NCBI GenBank assembly: GCA_900317825.1 | Contig: ONIH01000004.1 | Coordinates: 96,089 to 160,088, forward strand | Direction of reading: 5' to 3' | Length of the DNA stretch: 64,000 nucleotides | Origin: an uncultured Lachnospiraceae bacterium | Lineage (GTDB): Bacteria; Bacillota; Clostridia; Lachnospirales; Lachnospiraceae | Shown here: piece after piece, positions 50,228-59,012 of the stretch | How the letters are laid out: each line of letters opens with the position of its first letter | Position numbering within the stretch: the first letter of the stretch is position 1 | The notes under the pieces: generated by a model | What the model was told of the DNA's origin: nothing | The model's input: only the letters and a program-made list of their open reading frames with translations | The model's database searches: none | Position numbers and translations under genes: made by a program

Positions 50228-51331
50228 ATGATCAAGGAATTTCTTAGAAAAACAGGGCTTTACATCCCTGATAAGATGGAGCATCACGAGGTGATGAGGC
50301 GGCTTTTAAAGGATAACCTCTCATTCGGTCTTCCGATGGCGGTACTTACTGCTGCCTCCGGACTGATCTATTTTTTCGTGTATCTCGGAGGAGGAGACTA
50401 TCACCGCTGGCTGGCAAATCTGGTACTGACTCTCGGGTCTGCTGCCATGATAATCGCTTCGATAATCTACCGTAAGTACCCGAAGGCTCAGCTGATATGG
50501 CCGGGGTGGATAGCATTCTTTATATACTTTTTCTCCTGCTCGTTTTACGGGATGTCACGCTCGCTCTACTCCTGCAGATTCGGCCAGGATTATATGCTTT
50601 CATTTATGCTGATAGTCATCTGGTGCTTCGGCATTTTTGAAATCTACCCGCTCGCATCGCTGATCTACGGAGCCACTCTTTTCTACGGGATGTTCTACTT
50701 GATGAGAAAGGTCGGGATATACGGATATGATCCGGTCAACTGGATCATGTTCTATGCTGTGACCTGCGTGTTATCGACTATCCGCTACAGTATCGCGATA
50801 AAAAATGTCTATGCATCGATGGAGATCGAAGTCAGGACAAGCCAGCTCGAGTACCTGTCCGCGCGAGACGGACTGACTGGTCTCTATAACCGTTTCTGCC
50901 TCCGTGAAAAATTCGACGGATTTTTGAATAAGACGGTGATAGTCGCTATGATGGACATCGACGATTTCAAACACTATAACGATGACTTCGGGCACGATTA
51001 CGGCGACTACATCCTGAAGCTCTACGCTAAGACTGCGCAGCATTCTTTTGACAATGCTGACATCTTCCGTTACGGCGGCGACGAGATACTTATCGTCTCA
51101 CGTCAGCCGAGGGATATATTCGAACGTGAGATAGTGACTTTCGGTCGCGAATTAAAGCTTGGGTTCAGTACCGGTTCAGATGTGACACCGACCTTCTCTC
51201 TCGGCTACGTCTGTGGTAAAGCCACAGACCAGGACAGCCTCCGCCGCATCCTGAAGCAGGCCGACAAGAACCTCTACGATGTAAAGCACGAAAACAAAGA
51301 CTCCTTCAAAGGCAGTGAGTTTGAAGGCTGA
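50228..51331 (+). CDS. Membrane diguanylate cyclase (GGDEI active site)
   Basis: 367 residues: five to six membrane segments between about 33 and 185, a short helix, then a GGDEF domain. SARDGLTGLYNR (211-222) opens the domain; MMDIDDFKHYND holds the metal ligand; the active-site loop is YGGDEIL (282-288), so GGDEI replaces GGDEF, a substitution tolerated in active enzymes. The RxxD inhibitory site is not evident. It would make c-di-GMP in response to a membrane signal; the EAL protein at the left edge could break it down. One of the few plus-strand genes, with its own promoter and terminator. Confidence 0.92.
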   Translation: MIKEFLRKTGLYIPDKMEHHEVMRRLLKDNLSFGLPMAVLTAASGLIYFFVYLGGGDYHRWLANLVLTLGSAAMIIASIIYRKYPKAQLIWPGWIAFFIYFFSCSFYGMSRSLYSCRFGQDYMLSFMLIVIWCFGIFEIYPLASLIYGATLFYGMFYLMRKVGIYGYDPVNWIMFYAVTCVLSTIRYSIAIKNVYASMEIEVRTSQLEYLSARDGLTGLYNRFCLREKFDGFLNKTVIVAMMDIDDFKHYNDDFGHDYGDYILKLYAKTAQHSFDNADIFRYGGDEILIVSRQPRDIFEREIVTFGRELKLGFSTGSDVTPTFSLGYVCGKATDQDSLRRILKQADKNLYDVKHENKDSFKGSEFEG

Positions 51332-51370
51332 AAAACCCCCGGTAAGCCATACTGGCTGCCGGGGATTTTT
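51332..51370. terminator. Bidirectional terminator between GGDEF gene and lon
   Basis: CCCCGG-T-A-A-GCC pairs with GGC-TG-CCGGGG around a short loop, with an A run before and a T run after, so it can end transcription from both the plus-strand cyclase and the minus-strand lon gene. Confidence 0.9.
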
Positions 51371-51380
51371 GTTAAACTGT

Positions 51381-53690
51381 TTATTTGTTATTCTGCAGTG
51401 ACGGATTCTCGACCGGGATCTTCAGAGCATCAAGGACATCTGTCACTTTTTTAACAGGTGTAATCTCTAATGCTTCCTTGACCTCGTCGGCGACGTCACG
51501 GAGATCGTCCATATTTTCTTCAGGGATAAAGACGCGCTTTACGCCTGCTCTCTGGGCTGCCATCAGCTTCTCTGGCAATCCTCCGATAGCGTTTACTGAA
51601 CCGTTCAGTGAGACCTCTCCGGTCATGGCGACCTGCGGAGTGACCGGAGTTCCGGTCACGAGTGATGAGAGTGCTGTCGTAAGAGTGATTCCTGCAGAAG
51701 GTCCGTCCTTCGGCGTAGAGCCGTCTGGTACATGAATATGGATATCGCTCTTTTCGAGAAGCTTTATCTTGCCCGGGTACATAGCTTTCACAAGAGAGAG
51801 GGCGATCGTAGCCGACTCCTTCATGACATCGCCGAGCTGACCGGTGATAGTGAGCTTTCCGGTACCTTTTGTCATCAAAGACTCGATGTAGAGGATCGTG
51901 CCTCCGACCTGAGTCCAGGCAAGTCCGGTGATGATACCCGGTTTGCCCTCTTTCTTTACTTTATCCCTGTGGAGCGGATGCATATCCAGGTAATCGCGGA
52001 GCTCATCCTTATGGACTGTGACATGATCCTCTCCTGTCTCGATCTTTACGGCTGCAATACGGCAGAGAGTATCGATACGCTTCTTTAGTCCACGGACACC
52101 GCCCTCCATCGTATAATCGGAGATGATCGTCTCGAGCGCATCATCGTCGATGTCGAGCTTGTCCTTAGGGATGCCTGCCTTCTCATATGCTTTCGGGATC
52201 AGGTGATCCTTGGCGATATGCTCCTTTTCTATCGGAGTGTATCCCTGGAACTCTATGACTTCCATTCTGTTCAGAAGAGGTGCAGGGATAGTATCTAAAG
52301 TATTCGCTGTGCAGATGAAAAGTACATCTGACAGGTCATACGGTACATTCATATAGTGATCGGTGAAGCTGTTATTCTGCTCAGGGTCAAGGACTTCGAG
52401 CAGTGCTGATGCAGGGTCACCGTTATATGATTCCGAGAGCTTGTCGATCTCATCTAAGACCATAACCGGATTCGAGACTCCAGACTTGTGGATCCCATCC
52501 ATGATACGGCCCGGCATAGCTCCTATATATGTACGTCTGTGACCTCTGATCTCAGCCTCGTCACGGACACCGCCAAGGGCTACTCTGACATACTTTCTGC
52601 CGAGTGCACGTGCGATGCTCTTTCCGATGGAGGTCTTACCTGTACCAGGGGCACCTACGAAAAGAAGAATAGAACCGGCCTGCTGCTTCTTCAGGTTCAT
52701 GACAGCTATCTGCTGGATGATCCTGTCCTTGACTTTCTTCAGACCGTAATGGTCCTCGTCAAGCACAGCTCTGGCCTGCTTCAAGTCTATATCCTTCGGC
52801 TCTTCCTTTTTCCAGGAAAGGGTCGTCACGAAATCAAGGTAATCATAGAGCATGCCGTACTCAGGAGAATTCTTTCCCTCCTGCTTCAGTCTGCCGAGAA
52901 CCTTCTCAGCTTCCTTCCTGGCATCCTCATTCATGCCGTTATCCTTCAGAGCTATCTCGAACTTTCTGATATCCGAGACATTCTCAGGATGCATGTCATC
53001 GAGCTCTTTCTGCAGATAGTCGATCTGCTTCTTCAGGGCTGACTCCCTGTATATCTTCTGGTAATCGGCTTCCTGGGCGTTTGCTGCCTCGGCGCCGATA
53101 TTGCTCATCTCGATATTCTCGTAGATCATTTTTTCGAGGAGATCGATACGCTTCTTCTTCGAGTCCTCCTCAAGGACGCTGTACCTGTCCTCGGCTGAGT
53201 TAAAGAGCCACGGGCTCATCGATGCTGCGACCTCGGCGATGGAGTTGAACTGCGCTATGTAGCCGCGGCTTAAGTTCCCCCACTGTGAGTTGGCAAAATA
53301 GTTTACCAGCGCCTGCTTCATCTTATCGAGTCTGGCACGCTCTTCCTCAGGGTTCGTCTCCTCGCCCGGTGTGTCCTCTCGCTTTGTGGCTGTGACATTT
53401 ATCGTGTGATCCGCAAAGATAGTGACATCTGTGATGTCGGCTCTCTTCTTCGTCCTGATCACGATGTAGTTATTATCTGAATTTATCTCGGTGATGATTC
53501 CTGATACGCCGATCGGATAGAGGTCGTCCTCTGTGATCTCTTCTCTCTTCTTCGGGCTTTTCTCTGCCACGATGATGAGCCTTTCCTGGTTCTCAGGGTC
53601 TTTTCCTGTCATGGCTGTGAAAGCCTGTGTCTGCAGATACAGGTTCGTCTCCGGTATCAGCATCACGTTATATAAAGGCAATACTGTCAT
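51381..53690 (-). CDS. lon: ATP-dependent protease Lon
   Basis: 769 residues: LON substrate-binding domain (LPLYNVMLIPETNLYL), coiled-coil region, AAA+ module with Walker A GAPGTGKT (346-353) and VMLDEID-type Walker B (VLDEIDKLSES), and a protease domain with Ser665 in DGPSAGI and Lys708 in LPEKLMA. All active residues are in place. The upstream region carries a sigma-A promoter and a CIRCE element, so HrcA heat-shock control is expected. ATG at 53690 follows AGGAGG. Confidence 0.96.
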   Translation of the reverse strand: MTVLPLYNVMLIPETNLYLQTQAFTAMTGKDPENQERLIIVAEKSPKKREEITEDDLYPIGVSGIITEINSDNNYIVIRTKKRADITDVTIFADHTINVTATKREDTPGEETNPEEERARLDKMKQALVNYFANSQWGNLSRGYIAQFNSIAEVAASMSPWLFNSAEDRYSVLEEDSKKKRIDLLEKMIYENIEMSNIGAEAANAQEADYQKIYRESALKKQIDYLQKELDDMHPENVSDIRKFEIALKDNGMNEDARKEAEKVLGRLKQEGKNSPEYGMLYDYLDFVTTLSWKKEEPKDIDLKQARAVLDEDHYGLKKVKDRIIQQIAVMNLKKQQAGSILLFVGAPGTGKTSIGKSIARALGRKYVRVALGGVRDEAEIRGHRRTYIGAMPGRIMDGIHKSGVSNPVMVLDEIDKLSESYNGDPASALLEVLDPEQNNSFTDHYMNVPYDLSDVLFICTANTLDTIPAPLLNRMEVIEFQGYTPIEKEHIAKDHLIPKAYEKAGIPKDKLDIDDDALETIISDYTMEGGVRGLKKRIDTLCRIAAVKIETGEDHVTVHKDELRDYLDMHPLHRDKVKKEGKPGIITGLAWTQVGGTILYIESLMTKGTGKLTITGQLGDVMKESATIALSLVKAMYPGKIKLLEKSDIHIHVPDGSTPKDGPSAGITLTTALSSLVTGTPVTPQVAMTGEVSLNGSVNAIGGLPEKLMAAQRAGVKRVFIPEENMDDLRDVADEVKEALEITPVKKVTDVLDALKIPVENPSLQNNK

Positions 53691-53718
53691 CTGAATTCCT
53701 CCTTTATAGTTTCGTTAT

Positions 53719-53745
53719 TAGCAACCGATGAATATGAGTGCTAAT
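53719..53745. promoter_or_regulatory. CIRCE element (HrcA operator) upstream of lon
   Basis: TTAGCAACC, 9 bases, GAGTGCTAA. The right arm is a perfect CIRCE half, the left has two mismatches to TTAGCACTC, and the 9-base spacer is exact. It lies just downstream of the predicted transcription start, the classical position for HrcA repression. Confidence 0.88.
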
Positions 53746-53759
53746 TAGATTGCGCACAA

Positions 53760-53788
53760 ATAATAGCACCGTTGTCAGTATCTGTCAA
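53760..53788 (-). promoter_or_regulatory. Promoter of lon
   Basis: Minus strand TTGACA, 17 bases, TATTAT; start near 53753, so the CIRCE element falls at about +8 to +34. Confidence 0.85.
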
Positions 53789-53823
53789 TAGGAAATTTGT
53801 GAAAAATATGTTAAACTGTGTCT

Positions 53824-54366
53824 ATGAATATTTATATAACAAGACATGGACAGACTGATCTGAATAAGGCGCACCTGATGCAGGGGCGGACCGATGCGCC
53901 GCTGAATGAGCGAGGAAAGCAGCAGGCTGCCGAGGCCGCTGAACAGCTAAAAGGCATCCGCTTTGACGCCGTATATGCGAGCCCGCTGCAGAGAGCTGTA
54001 GATACCGCTCACATCATGACAGGCTTCCCGAAAGATCAGATTATCACAGACGAGCGCATCATCGAAGTCGACTTCGGCAGATACGAGAAGAGAAAATACA
54101 CGGCGCTTGGACTGCGCATGTGGTCATTCTGGCTTCTGCCGACCATTTTTTCAGAGCCGGACACTGTGGAGTCAATCGCACACATGAAAAAAAGAGCCCA
54201 TTCATTTCTGAATGATCTCTCAAAAAATGACTATCAGAATGTGCTCATCTCATGCCACGGCGGCATAATGCGGGTACTCTGCGGCATCCTCGATCACAGG
54301 AAAAACGAGCTGATGTGGAATCCCAAACCTAAAAACTGTGAGATCCGGAAATTCACTCTTTTGTAA
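53824..54366 (+). CDS. Histidine phosphatase family protein (phosphoglycerate mutase-like)
   Basis: 180 residues from the ATG at 53824; a GTG two codons earlier is possible. ITRHGQTDLN gives the catalytic His, LMQGRTDAPLNERG and YASPLQRAVDTA are family marks, EVDFGRYE holds the acid residue and ISCHGGIMRVLCG the second His. Most small members are phosphatases of sugar phosphates or cobalamin intermediates; the substrate is not readable. No ribosome-binding site is evident, so initiation may be weak or leaderless. It converges on the DUF6171 gene. Confidence 0.88.
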   Translation: MNIYITRHGQTDLNKAHLMQGRTDAPLNERGKQQAAEAAEQLKGIRFDAVYASPLQRAVDTAHIMTGFPKDQIITDERIIEVDFGRYEKRKYTALGLRMWSFWLLPTIFSEPDTVESIAHMKKRAHSFLNDLSKNDYQNVLISCHGGIMRVLCGILDHRKNELMWNPKPKNCEIRKFTLL

Positions 54367-54380
54367 AAAATTCCGCAGAT

Positions 54381-54629
54381 TCACCATTTTTTCTTCGGAC
54401 AGGCAGCTTTTTTCGCGAAAGCGCGGATCTGGACGTAACAGCCACACGCCTGGCAGGTCACGTCCACGAGATAGGGGCATTTTTCGCATAGCAAAAGGCG
54501 CCCGTTGTAAACCGCTTCTGTGGCACGGTCTTCGGGCGCTATCATGTTTCTGTAATGAAGGAGGTCTGCCGCATCCGCTCCAGCTTCTTTTTCAAGCTCG
54601 CAGAGACGGCAGGTTCTTTTTTCACTCAT
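54381..54629 (-). CDS. Small Cys-rich protein (DUF6171-like)
   Basis: 82 residues with nine Cys: CRLCEL near the N-terminus, LLLCEKCPYL, TCQACGCYVQIRAFAKKAACP near the end, suggesting one or two zinc or Fe/S sites. The pattern fits a family I know from Lachnospiraceae (DUF6171, from memory); function unknown. It overlaps the DUF624 gene by 4 bases and so closes the sugar-transport operon. Confidence 0.72.
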   Translation of the reverse strand: MSEKRTCRLCELEKEAGADAADLLHYRNMIAPEDRATEAVYNGRLLLCEKCPYLVDVTCQACGCYVQIRAFAKKAACPKKKW

Positions 54630-55285
54630 GCTTTGTAGTTTTCTCCATATAGAGGGTCATCAGCTCCAACCGGATCTTCTGAGATGTGCTTAGAAAACAC
54701 TTTATAGAAGAAAAGTGACTGGAGCCAGCTGACTGTTGAAAATCCGAAAAGTGCCATGATAATGGTAAGTCCCGGATTCAGTGTCGCAAGCCACACTGCA
54801 AATACCGCAAGTCCTGCAGCGCATACAGTGTAAGGGATAAAATAGCCGAAAGCCATTCTGGCTGCGTTTTTCACCTGAGTCAGGAGGCTGTCGTTCATTT
54901 TTGCGATAAGTGGGAAAAGCCACATGGCTACTACACCGATCAGTATAGCTATGACGATGCTTATGACCTGCATCATATGGCTTAAGGAGCTGGCTTTCCT
55001 CACATTCCAGAACCTGTAGTCAAAGAAAAGGAGGAATCCACATGCCGCAAGTACAAGGAATGAGATCGTAGACTGCCTGAAGCTCTGCTTAAAAGCTTTG
55101 AAGTAGGTCCTTACTACATAGCCATCGCCGTATCGGATCGAACGGAGTGAAACGGCATACATGGCAGAGAGCGATGCCCCGATAGTAAATATCGGAATGG
55201 AGGTAAGAATAAAGAGAAGATTTAAGACCAGAAGATCGGTCATTTTATTTAAGAATCTGACAACGCTGCTGTTAAACTGTTCCAT
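54626..55285 (-). CDS. DUF624/YesL-family membrane protein
   Basis: About 219 residues from the ATG at 55285 (AAGGAG upstream), with five to six membrane segments; the opening NSSVVRFLNKMTDLLVLNLLFIL and IGASLSAMYAVSLR are typical of YesL. Members stand next to sugar ABC transporters and glycosidases; an accessory role in transport is assumed but unproven. Follows the permease gene by 22 bases. Confidence 0.87.
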   Translation of the reverse strand: MEQFNSSVVRFLNKMTDLLVLNLLFILTSIPIFTIGASLSAMYAVSLRSIRYGDGYVVRTYFKAFKQSFRQSTISFLVLAACGFLLFFDYRFWNVRKASSLSHMMQVISIVIAILIGVVAMWLFPLIAKMNDSLLTQVKNAARMAFGYFIPYTVCAAGLAVFAVWLATLNPGLTIIMALFGFSTVSWLQSLFFYKVFSKHISEDPVGADDPLYGENYKA

Positions 55286-55307
55286 GTATACCACTGCTCC
55301 TTTCGTA

Positions 55308-56198
55308 TTATTTGATGCCGCTGATGGCAACTGACTGCACGATGACTCTCTGGAAACAGAAGAAGAGAACCAGCGTAGGAATAATAGCTATAACCGATGC
55401 CGCCATGATCAGAGCGTAGTCACTCTGGATAGCGTAGTATGAGTTGAACGACTTGATAACCACCTGTAAGGTCCACTTGCTCTCATTTCTTAGGAAAATG
55501 ACTGGAGCCAGGTAGTCATTCCAGATACCCATGAACCACAGGATAAGCTGTGTACCAAGGGCGCCCTTCATCAGAGGAAGGAATATCCTCCAGTAAACTC
55601 CGAAGTAAGAGCAGCCGTCAAGCTTTGCAGCTTCCATAAGCTCTGTTGGGATACTGTAGAGATTCTGTCTCAGGAAGAAAATGATGCTGACATTTCCGAA
55701 GCATCCAGGAACTATAAGAGGAAGCAGGGAGTTTGTCCATCCCATTTTTGTAAAGAGTACATACTGCGGGATCATGACTACCGCGAACGGGATCATGATC
55801 GTGGCGAGTAGAGCCATGAAGAAAGCGTTCTTTCCGCGAAATCTCATCTTTGCGAAAGCGAAAGCCGCAAGTGATGAGGTGAAGCCTCCGAATACAAGAA
55901 CCGGTACTTCGACCTTCAGCGTGTTAAAAATACCGTTTATGAAACTTCCCTTTGAAAGCACTTCTGAGTACTTGCCGATAAGAACAGGATCCGGAATGAT
56001 ACTCAGCTGTCCGGAAAGGATCTGGTTCTTCGTCATGAAGGAGGTGGCCACCATGTAGATCAATGGGAAAACCATCGTCACGGCTCCTAAAGCCAGAAGG
56101 ATAAAGACTACTATGTCTCCAGCCTTCTGTTTGGTGGATTTGTGGCCCTTCTTAGCTATTTTTAAAAGTTCTTTCTTATCTATAGTAGCGTCACTCAT
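55308..56198 (-). CDS. CUT1 sugar ABC transporter permease (MalG type)
   Basis: 296 residues with six membrane segments, EAA loop LMEAAKLDGCSYFGVYWRIFLPLMKG, and the terminal QRVIVQSVAISGIK typical of MalG-like permeases (ending GxxKG in many). With the second permease and the lipoprotein it imports oligosaccharides, by context arabino-oligosaccharides. The ATPase is not in the window; CUT1 systems commonly share MsmK/MsiK encoded elsewhere. Confidence 0.92.
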   Translation of the reverse strand: MSDATIDKKELLKIAKKGHKSTKQKAGDIVVFILLALGAVTMVFPLIYMVATSFMTKNQILSGQLSIIPDPVLIGKYSEVLSKGSFINGIFNTLKVEVPVLVFGGFTSSLAAFAFAKMRFRGKNAFFMALLATIMIPFAVVMIPQYVLFTKMGWTNSLLPLIVPGCFGNVSIIFFLRQNLYSIPTELMEAAKLDGCSYFGVYWRIFLPLMKGALGTQLILWFMGIWNDYLAPVIFLRNESKWTLQVVIKSFNSYYAIQSDYALIMAASVIAIIPTLVLFFCFQRVIVQSVAISGIK

Positions 56199-56210
56199 TT
56201 TTCCACCTCC

Positions 56211-57131
56211 TTAATCCATAGTCTTGACCCATTTATTCTGGGTACCAAAGTTGATCGCCGTTATGATAAAAATAATGATAGCGAGGATAACCGCTACTGC
56301 GCAGCCATATCCGAGCTGATTCTGTGAGAATGCCTTCTGATACAGGTAGAACACGATAGTAGCGGCGCTGTAGTTTGTACCACCGTTTCCTGTCATGACC
56401 TGAACCTCGACGAATACTTGCCAGCCACCGATCAGAGAAGTGATCAGTACGAAGAAGGTGATAGGGGAGATCAGTGGAAGGGTGATGTACTTAAACAGCT
56501 GGAATCCTGTGGCTCCGTCGATCTTTGCAGCTTCATAATAATCCTTCGGGATATTCTGAAGACCTGCGAGATAGAGGATGATCGTACCACCGAGGCCCTT
56601 CCAGGTCATGAAGATGATCATGGCTACTTTTACCATCTTCTCATCGCCGAGCCAGTTCGGACCATGAAGACCAGTCAGTGCCTTGATGATAGAGTTCAGA
56701 AGACCATAGTCGAAGTTAAACACCCAGGCCCAGAGGATTGACACAGCCACGAGGGATGATACAACCGGGATATAGTAGAGTGTTGTAAAAATACGCCCAA
56801 GCTTCTTTAATCTGTTGATACCCATGGAAATCAGGATACTGAGTATCATACCGATCGGTATACCGATCATGTAGATGATCGTGTTCAGCATTGACTTCCA
56901 GAACTTGGTATCTGTAAGTATGTCGTGATAGTTTCTTAGGCCAGCCATGTTGCCGAGGAGGGAGTTAAGTCCTGTCCATCTCGAAAAACTGGCCGTAACT
57001 GCGAAAACTATCGGGTATGCCATAAAAATGCAAAATCCTACGAACGGCGGCAGGATGAATAGCCATGCCCAGCGTTCTTCTCGTTTCGCCATCGCAGACA
57101 GACCCTTGCTCTTGCTCTTTGTAACTTCCAT
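56211..57131 (-). CDS. CUT1 sugar ABC transporter permease (MalF type)
   Basis: 306 residues with six membrane segments, starting ERRWAW-like and carrying the EAA loop YYEAAKIDGATGFQLFKYITLPL. First permease of the importer, 12 bases ahead of the MalG-type gene. A stem-loop separates it from the binding-protein gene, which would make permease mRNA less abundant than binding-protein mRNA. Confidence 0.92.
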   Translation of the reverse strand: MEVTKSKSKGLSAMAKREERWAWLFILPPFVGFCIFMAYPIVFAVTASFSRWTGLNSLLGNMAGLRNYHDILTDTKFWKSMLNTIIYMIGIPIGMILSILISMGINRLKKLGRIFTTLYYIPVVSSLVAVSILWAWVFNFDYGLLNSIIKALTGLHGPNWLGDEKMVKVAMIIFMTWKGLGGTIILYLAGLQNIPKDYYEAAKIDGATGFQLFKYITLPLISPITFFVLITSLIGGWQVFVEVQVMTGNGGTNYSAATIVFYLYQKAFSQNQLGYGCAVAVILAIIIFIITAINFGTQNKWVKTMD

Positions 57132-57150
57132 TTTTATAATTCCTTTTCTG

Positions 57151-57199
57151 AAAAAACGGCCGCTCTTTCATATGAAAGAATCTATAGAAAGAGTGGCCG
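57151..57199 (-). terminator. Partial terminator between binding protein and permease genes
   Basis: Minus strand: 13-bp stem CGGCCACTCTTTC / GAAAGAGCGGCCG with one wobble pair, followed by six T. An inner palindrome CTTTCATATGAAAG lies in one arm. Located in a binding protein-permease gap, it fits the usual attenuator that raises the binding-protein ratio. Confidence 0.85.
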
Positions 57200-57231
57200 C
57201 TGTAAACGAATTGCGCGCTAGAGAATGCCTG

Positions 57232-58665
57232 TTAGTTCTTGTTTCCTGATGAGAGATCCCATGCGTTGTCGAGGGCTTCCTGACACTTCGGTTCTACTTC
57301 CTTCAGATAATCGCTTGCCGATTCTGAACCATTCTGTACGTTCGGTATTCCTTCGAGGAAGGTTGTCCACCACTCGTTGTTCGGAGTGTATGTAGTCTCT
57401 TCGAAAATTCCCTTGTACTTGTCGTTTCCTTCGATGTAACCGAAGATAACGTCTACATTTGAAGCATATGGAATCTTTCCATCCTTAACAGCCTGCTTCC
57501 AGTCGCCTGTAGCATAGTCCTTGATGTTCGGAATCTGCATTGACTTTCCGGTAGTCTCACCTGAAAGAGCCTTCTGTCCGTCAAGGTCTGTAGAAAGAGC
57601 TGTAATAAGCTCAGTAGCGAGGTCTGGGTGCTTGCAGGTCTTAGATACTGCAAATCCTACTGTTCCAAGCCATGTGGTAGACTTTCCGTCTCCATCCGGT
57701 CCTACAGGCCATCCACAGAGATCCCACTTATAAGGGAAGGTTGCCTGATCCATGAATGCTGCTACATCCCATGTACCGCATGCGTAGAAACCGATCTGGC
57801 CGTCAAGCCATCTCTGGTAGCCGCCCATGGCTGTATCCTGCTCTACCGAAGGAGTAACCTTATACTTTGAAGTAAGGTCGGTGTAGAACTGGAAGCTGTC
57901 CTTTAAGGCCTTGTTATCAGTGAGATTGACCTTCTTGTAGTCATCGCTCAGGAACTTGACTCCGTTTGAATACATGTACGGTGTCATACCAAATGCATTA
58001 GCATTTGCAACACCCCACTGATCGATCTCACCATCACCATCAGTATCCTTTGTCAGCTTCTTGCAGACTTCAAGGAACTCATCGTATGTGTATGGCTTCT
58101 CAGGATCCGGATAATCAAGTCCGGCCTTATCGAAGAGGTCTTTGTTATAAGCGAATGCGAAGCATGAGAGATCCTTCGGCAGGCAGTACAGAGAGCCTTT
58201 TCCGATCTCTTTACCATCATACTGGTAAGCGCTCTTGATCTCAGGCCAGAGGTTATCTACTGCTGTCTGGTCTACATACTTATCAAGAGGAATGCAGTAG
58301 CCGTTATCTACATACTCCTTAACTGATGCAGGTCCTACATAAAAGATATCCGGCAGATCGTTTGCTGTGATAGCTGCTGTCATCTTCGTATTGTACTCGT
58401 CCTGTGTTGTTACTTCGAAATTCACGTTCTTGATCTGATCCTTGTGAGCTTCTGTGAACTTCTTGATCTGTTTCTCGTAGGCTGCCTTCTCATGCTCCTG
58501 TGCGTAGATGAGGATGTGGAGTTCGTCCTTTCCTTCACCCTTCAGATTCGTGCTGGTTGAAGCATCACTTGAAGAAGCTTCGTTCTTTGCTACACTACAT
58601 CCAGCGAAGGACGTAACTGCCATGGCCGTGCAAAGGCCAAGTGCTAATGCCTTTCTGAGTTTCAT
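57232..58665 (-). CDS. Extracellular sugar-binding lipoprotein (CUT1)
   Basis: 477 residues. Signal peptide with lipobox FAGC (Cys23), then a type I sugar-binding fold (ELHILIYAQEHEKAAYEKQIKKF as first strand-helix; AMGGYQRWLDGQIGFYACGTWDV later). It captures oligosaccharide at the cell surface for the two permeases downstream. The promoter lies far upstream, giving a leader of about 180 bases without a recognisable riboswitch. By location next to arabinanases, arabino-oligosaccharides are the likely ligand; this is inference. Confidence 0.9.
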   Translation of the reverse strand: MKLRKALALGLCTAMAVTSFAGCSVAKNEASSSDASTSTNLKGEGKDELHILIYAQEHEKAAYEKQIKKFTEAHKDQIKNVNFEVTTQDEYNTKMTAAITANDLPDIFYVGPASVKEYVDNGYCIPLDKYVDQTAVDNLWPEIKSAYQYDGKEIGKGSLYCLPKDLSCFAFAYNKDLFDKAGLDYPDPEKPYTYDEFLEVCKKLTKDTDGDGEIDQWGVANANAFGMTPYMYSNGVKFLSDDYKKVNLTDNKALKDSFQFYTDLTSKYKVTPSVEQDTAMGGYQRWLDGQIGFYACGTWDVAAFMDQATFPYKWDLCGWPVGPDGDGKSTTWLGTVGFAVSKTCKHPDLATELITALSTDLDGQKALSGETTGKSMQIPNIKDYATGDWKQAVKDGKIPYASNVDVIFGYIEGNDKYKGIFEETTYTPNNEWWTTFLEGIPNVQNGSESASDYLKEVEPKCQEALDNAWDLSSGNKN

Positions 58666-58849
58666 AAATCATTTCCTCCTATGGGCTCCTTACTTTTCCT
58701 TAAAAAATATCCGCCCTGTGCTTGTTTCTAACTCGATCTCGATTTTTGTGAATTGTTTTACTTTTATCTGTCACTGTCAGCTCGCGCGCCTGGCCGTTTT
58801 GTGAAAGATTACTGTAAAACCCCTCTCGCTATCTCGATTTTCTATGCAT

Positions 58850-58878
58850 ATTGTACTATCTGTTTCTGGTTCTGTCAA
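58850..58878 (-). promoter_or_regulatory. Promoter of the sugar ABC transporter operon
   Basis: Minus strand TTGACA, 17 bases, TACAAT; start near 58843. The stretch 58666-58843 is an untranslated leader in which I see no known regulatory RNA. A CTAAA-N4-TTTAG site lies 18 bases upstream of the -35. Confidence 0.8.
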
Positions 58879-58896
58879 TACCTTTTTTATTTTTTT

Positions 58897-58910
58897 CTAA
58901 AATAATTTAG
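58897..58910. promoter_or_regulatory. Operator candidate 1: CTAAA-N4-TTTAG
   Basis: A perfect inverted repeat CTAAA/TTTAG around ATAA. It stands between the divergent promoters, just upstream of the transporter -35. It matches the second site at 58953-58966 in 9 of the 10 arm bases. Confidence 0.55.
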
Positions 58911-58947
58911 TTCTCCAATTTTTTATCGCAAAATCAAAATTTTGTTA

Positions 58948-58976
58948 TTGACCTAAACTACTTTATGTTTTATCAT
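58948..58976 (+). promoter_or_regulatory. Promoter of the ArsR-like regulator, containing operator candidate 2
   Basis: Plus strand TTGACC, 17 bases, TATCAT. Between -35 and -10 lies CTAAA-CTAC-TTTAT (58953-58966), nearly the same inverted repeat as at 58897. A protein bound there would block the promoter, so self-repression by the regulator is likely. Confidence 0.65.
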
Positions 58977-59012
58977 ATATTTAGAAAACTATAAAGATTA
59001 CAGGAGGCGAAA

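Noticed and set aside
53695-53823. A clear promoter for the plus-strand histidine phosphatase gene
   Set aside because: No -35/-10 pair with acceptable spacing could be found; the region is occupied by the lon control elements.
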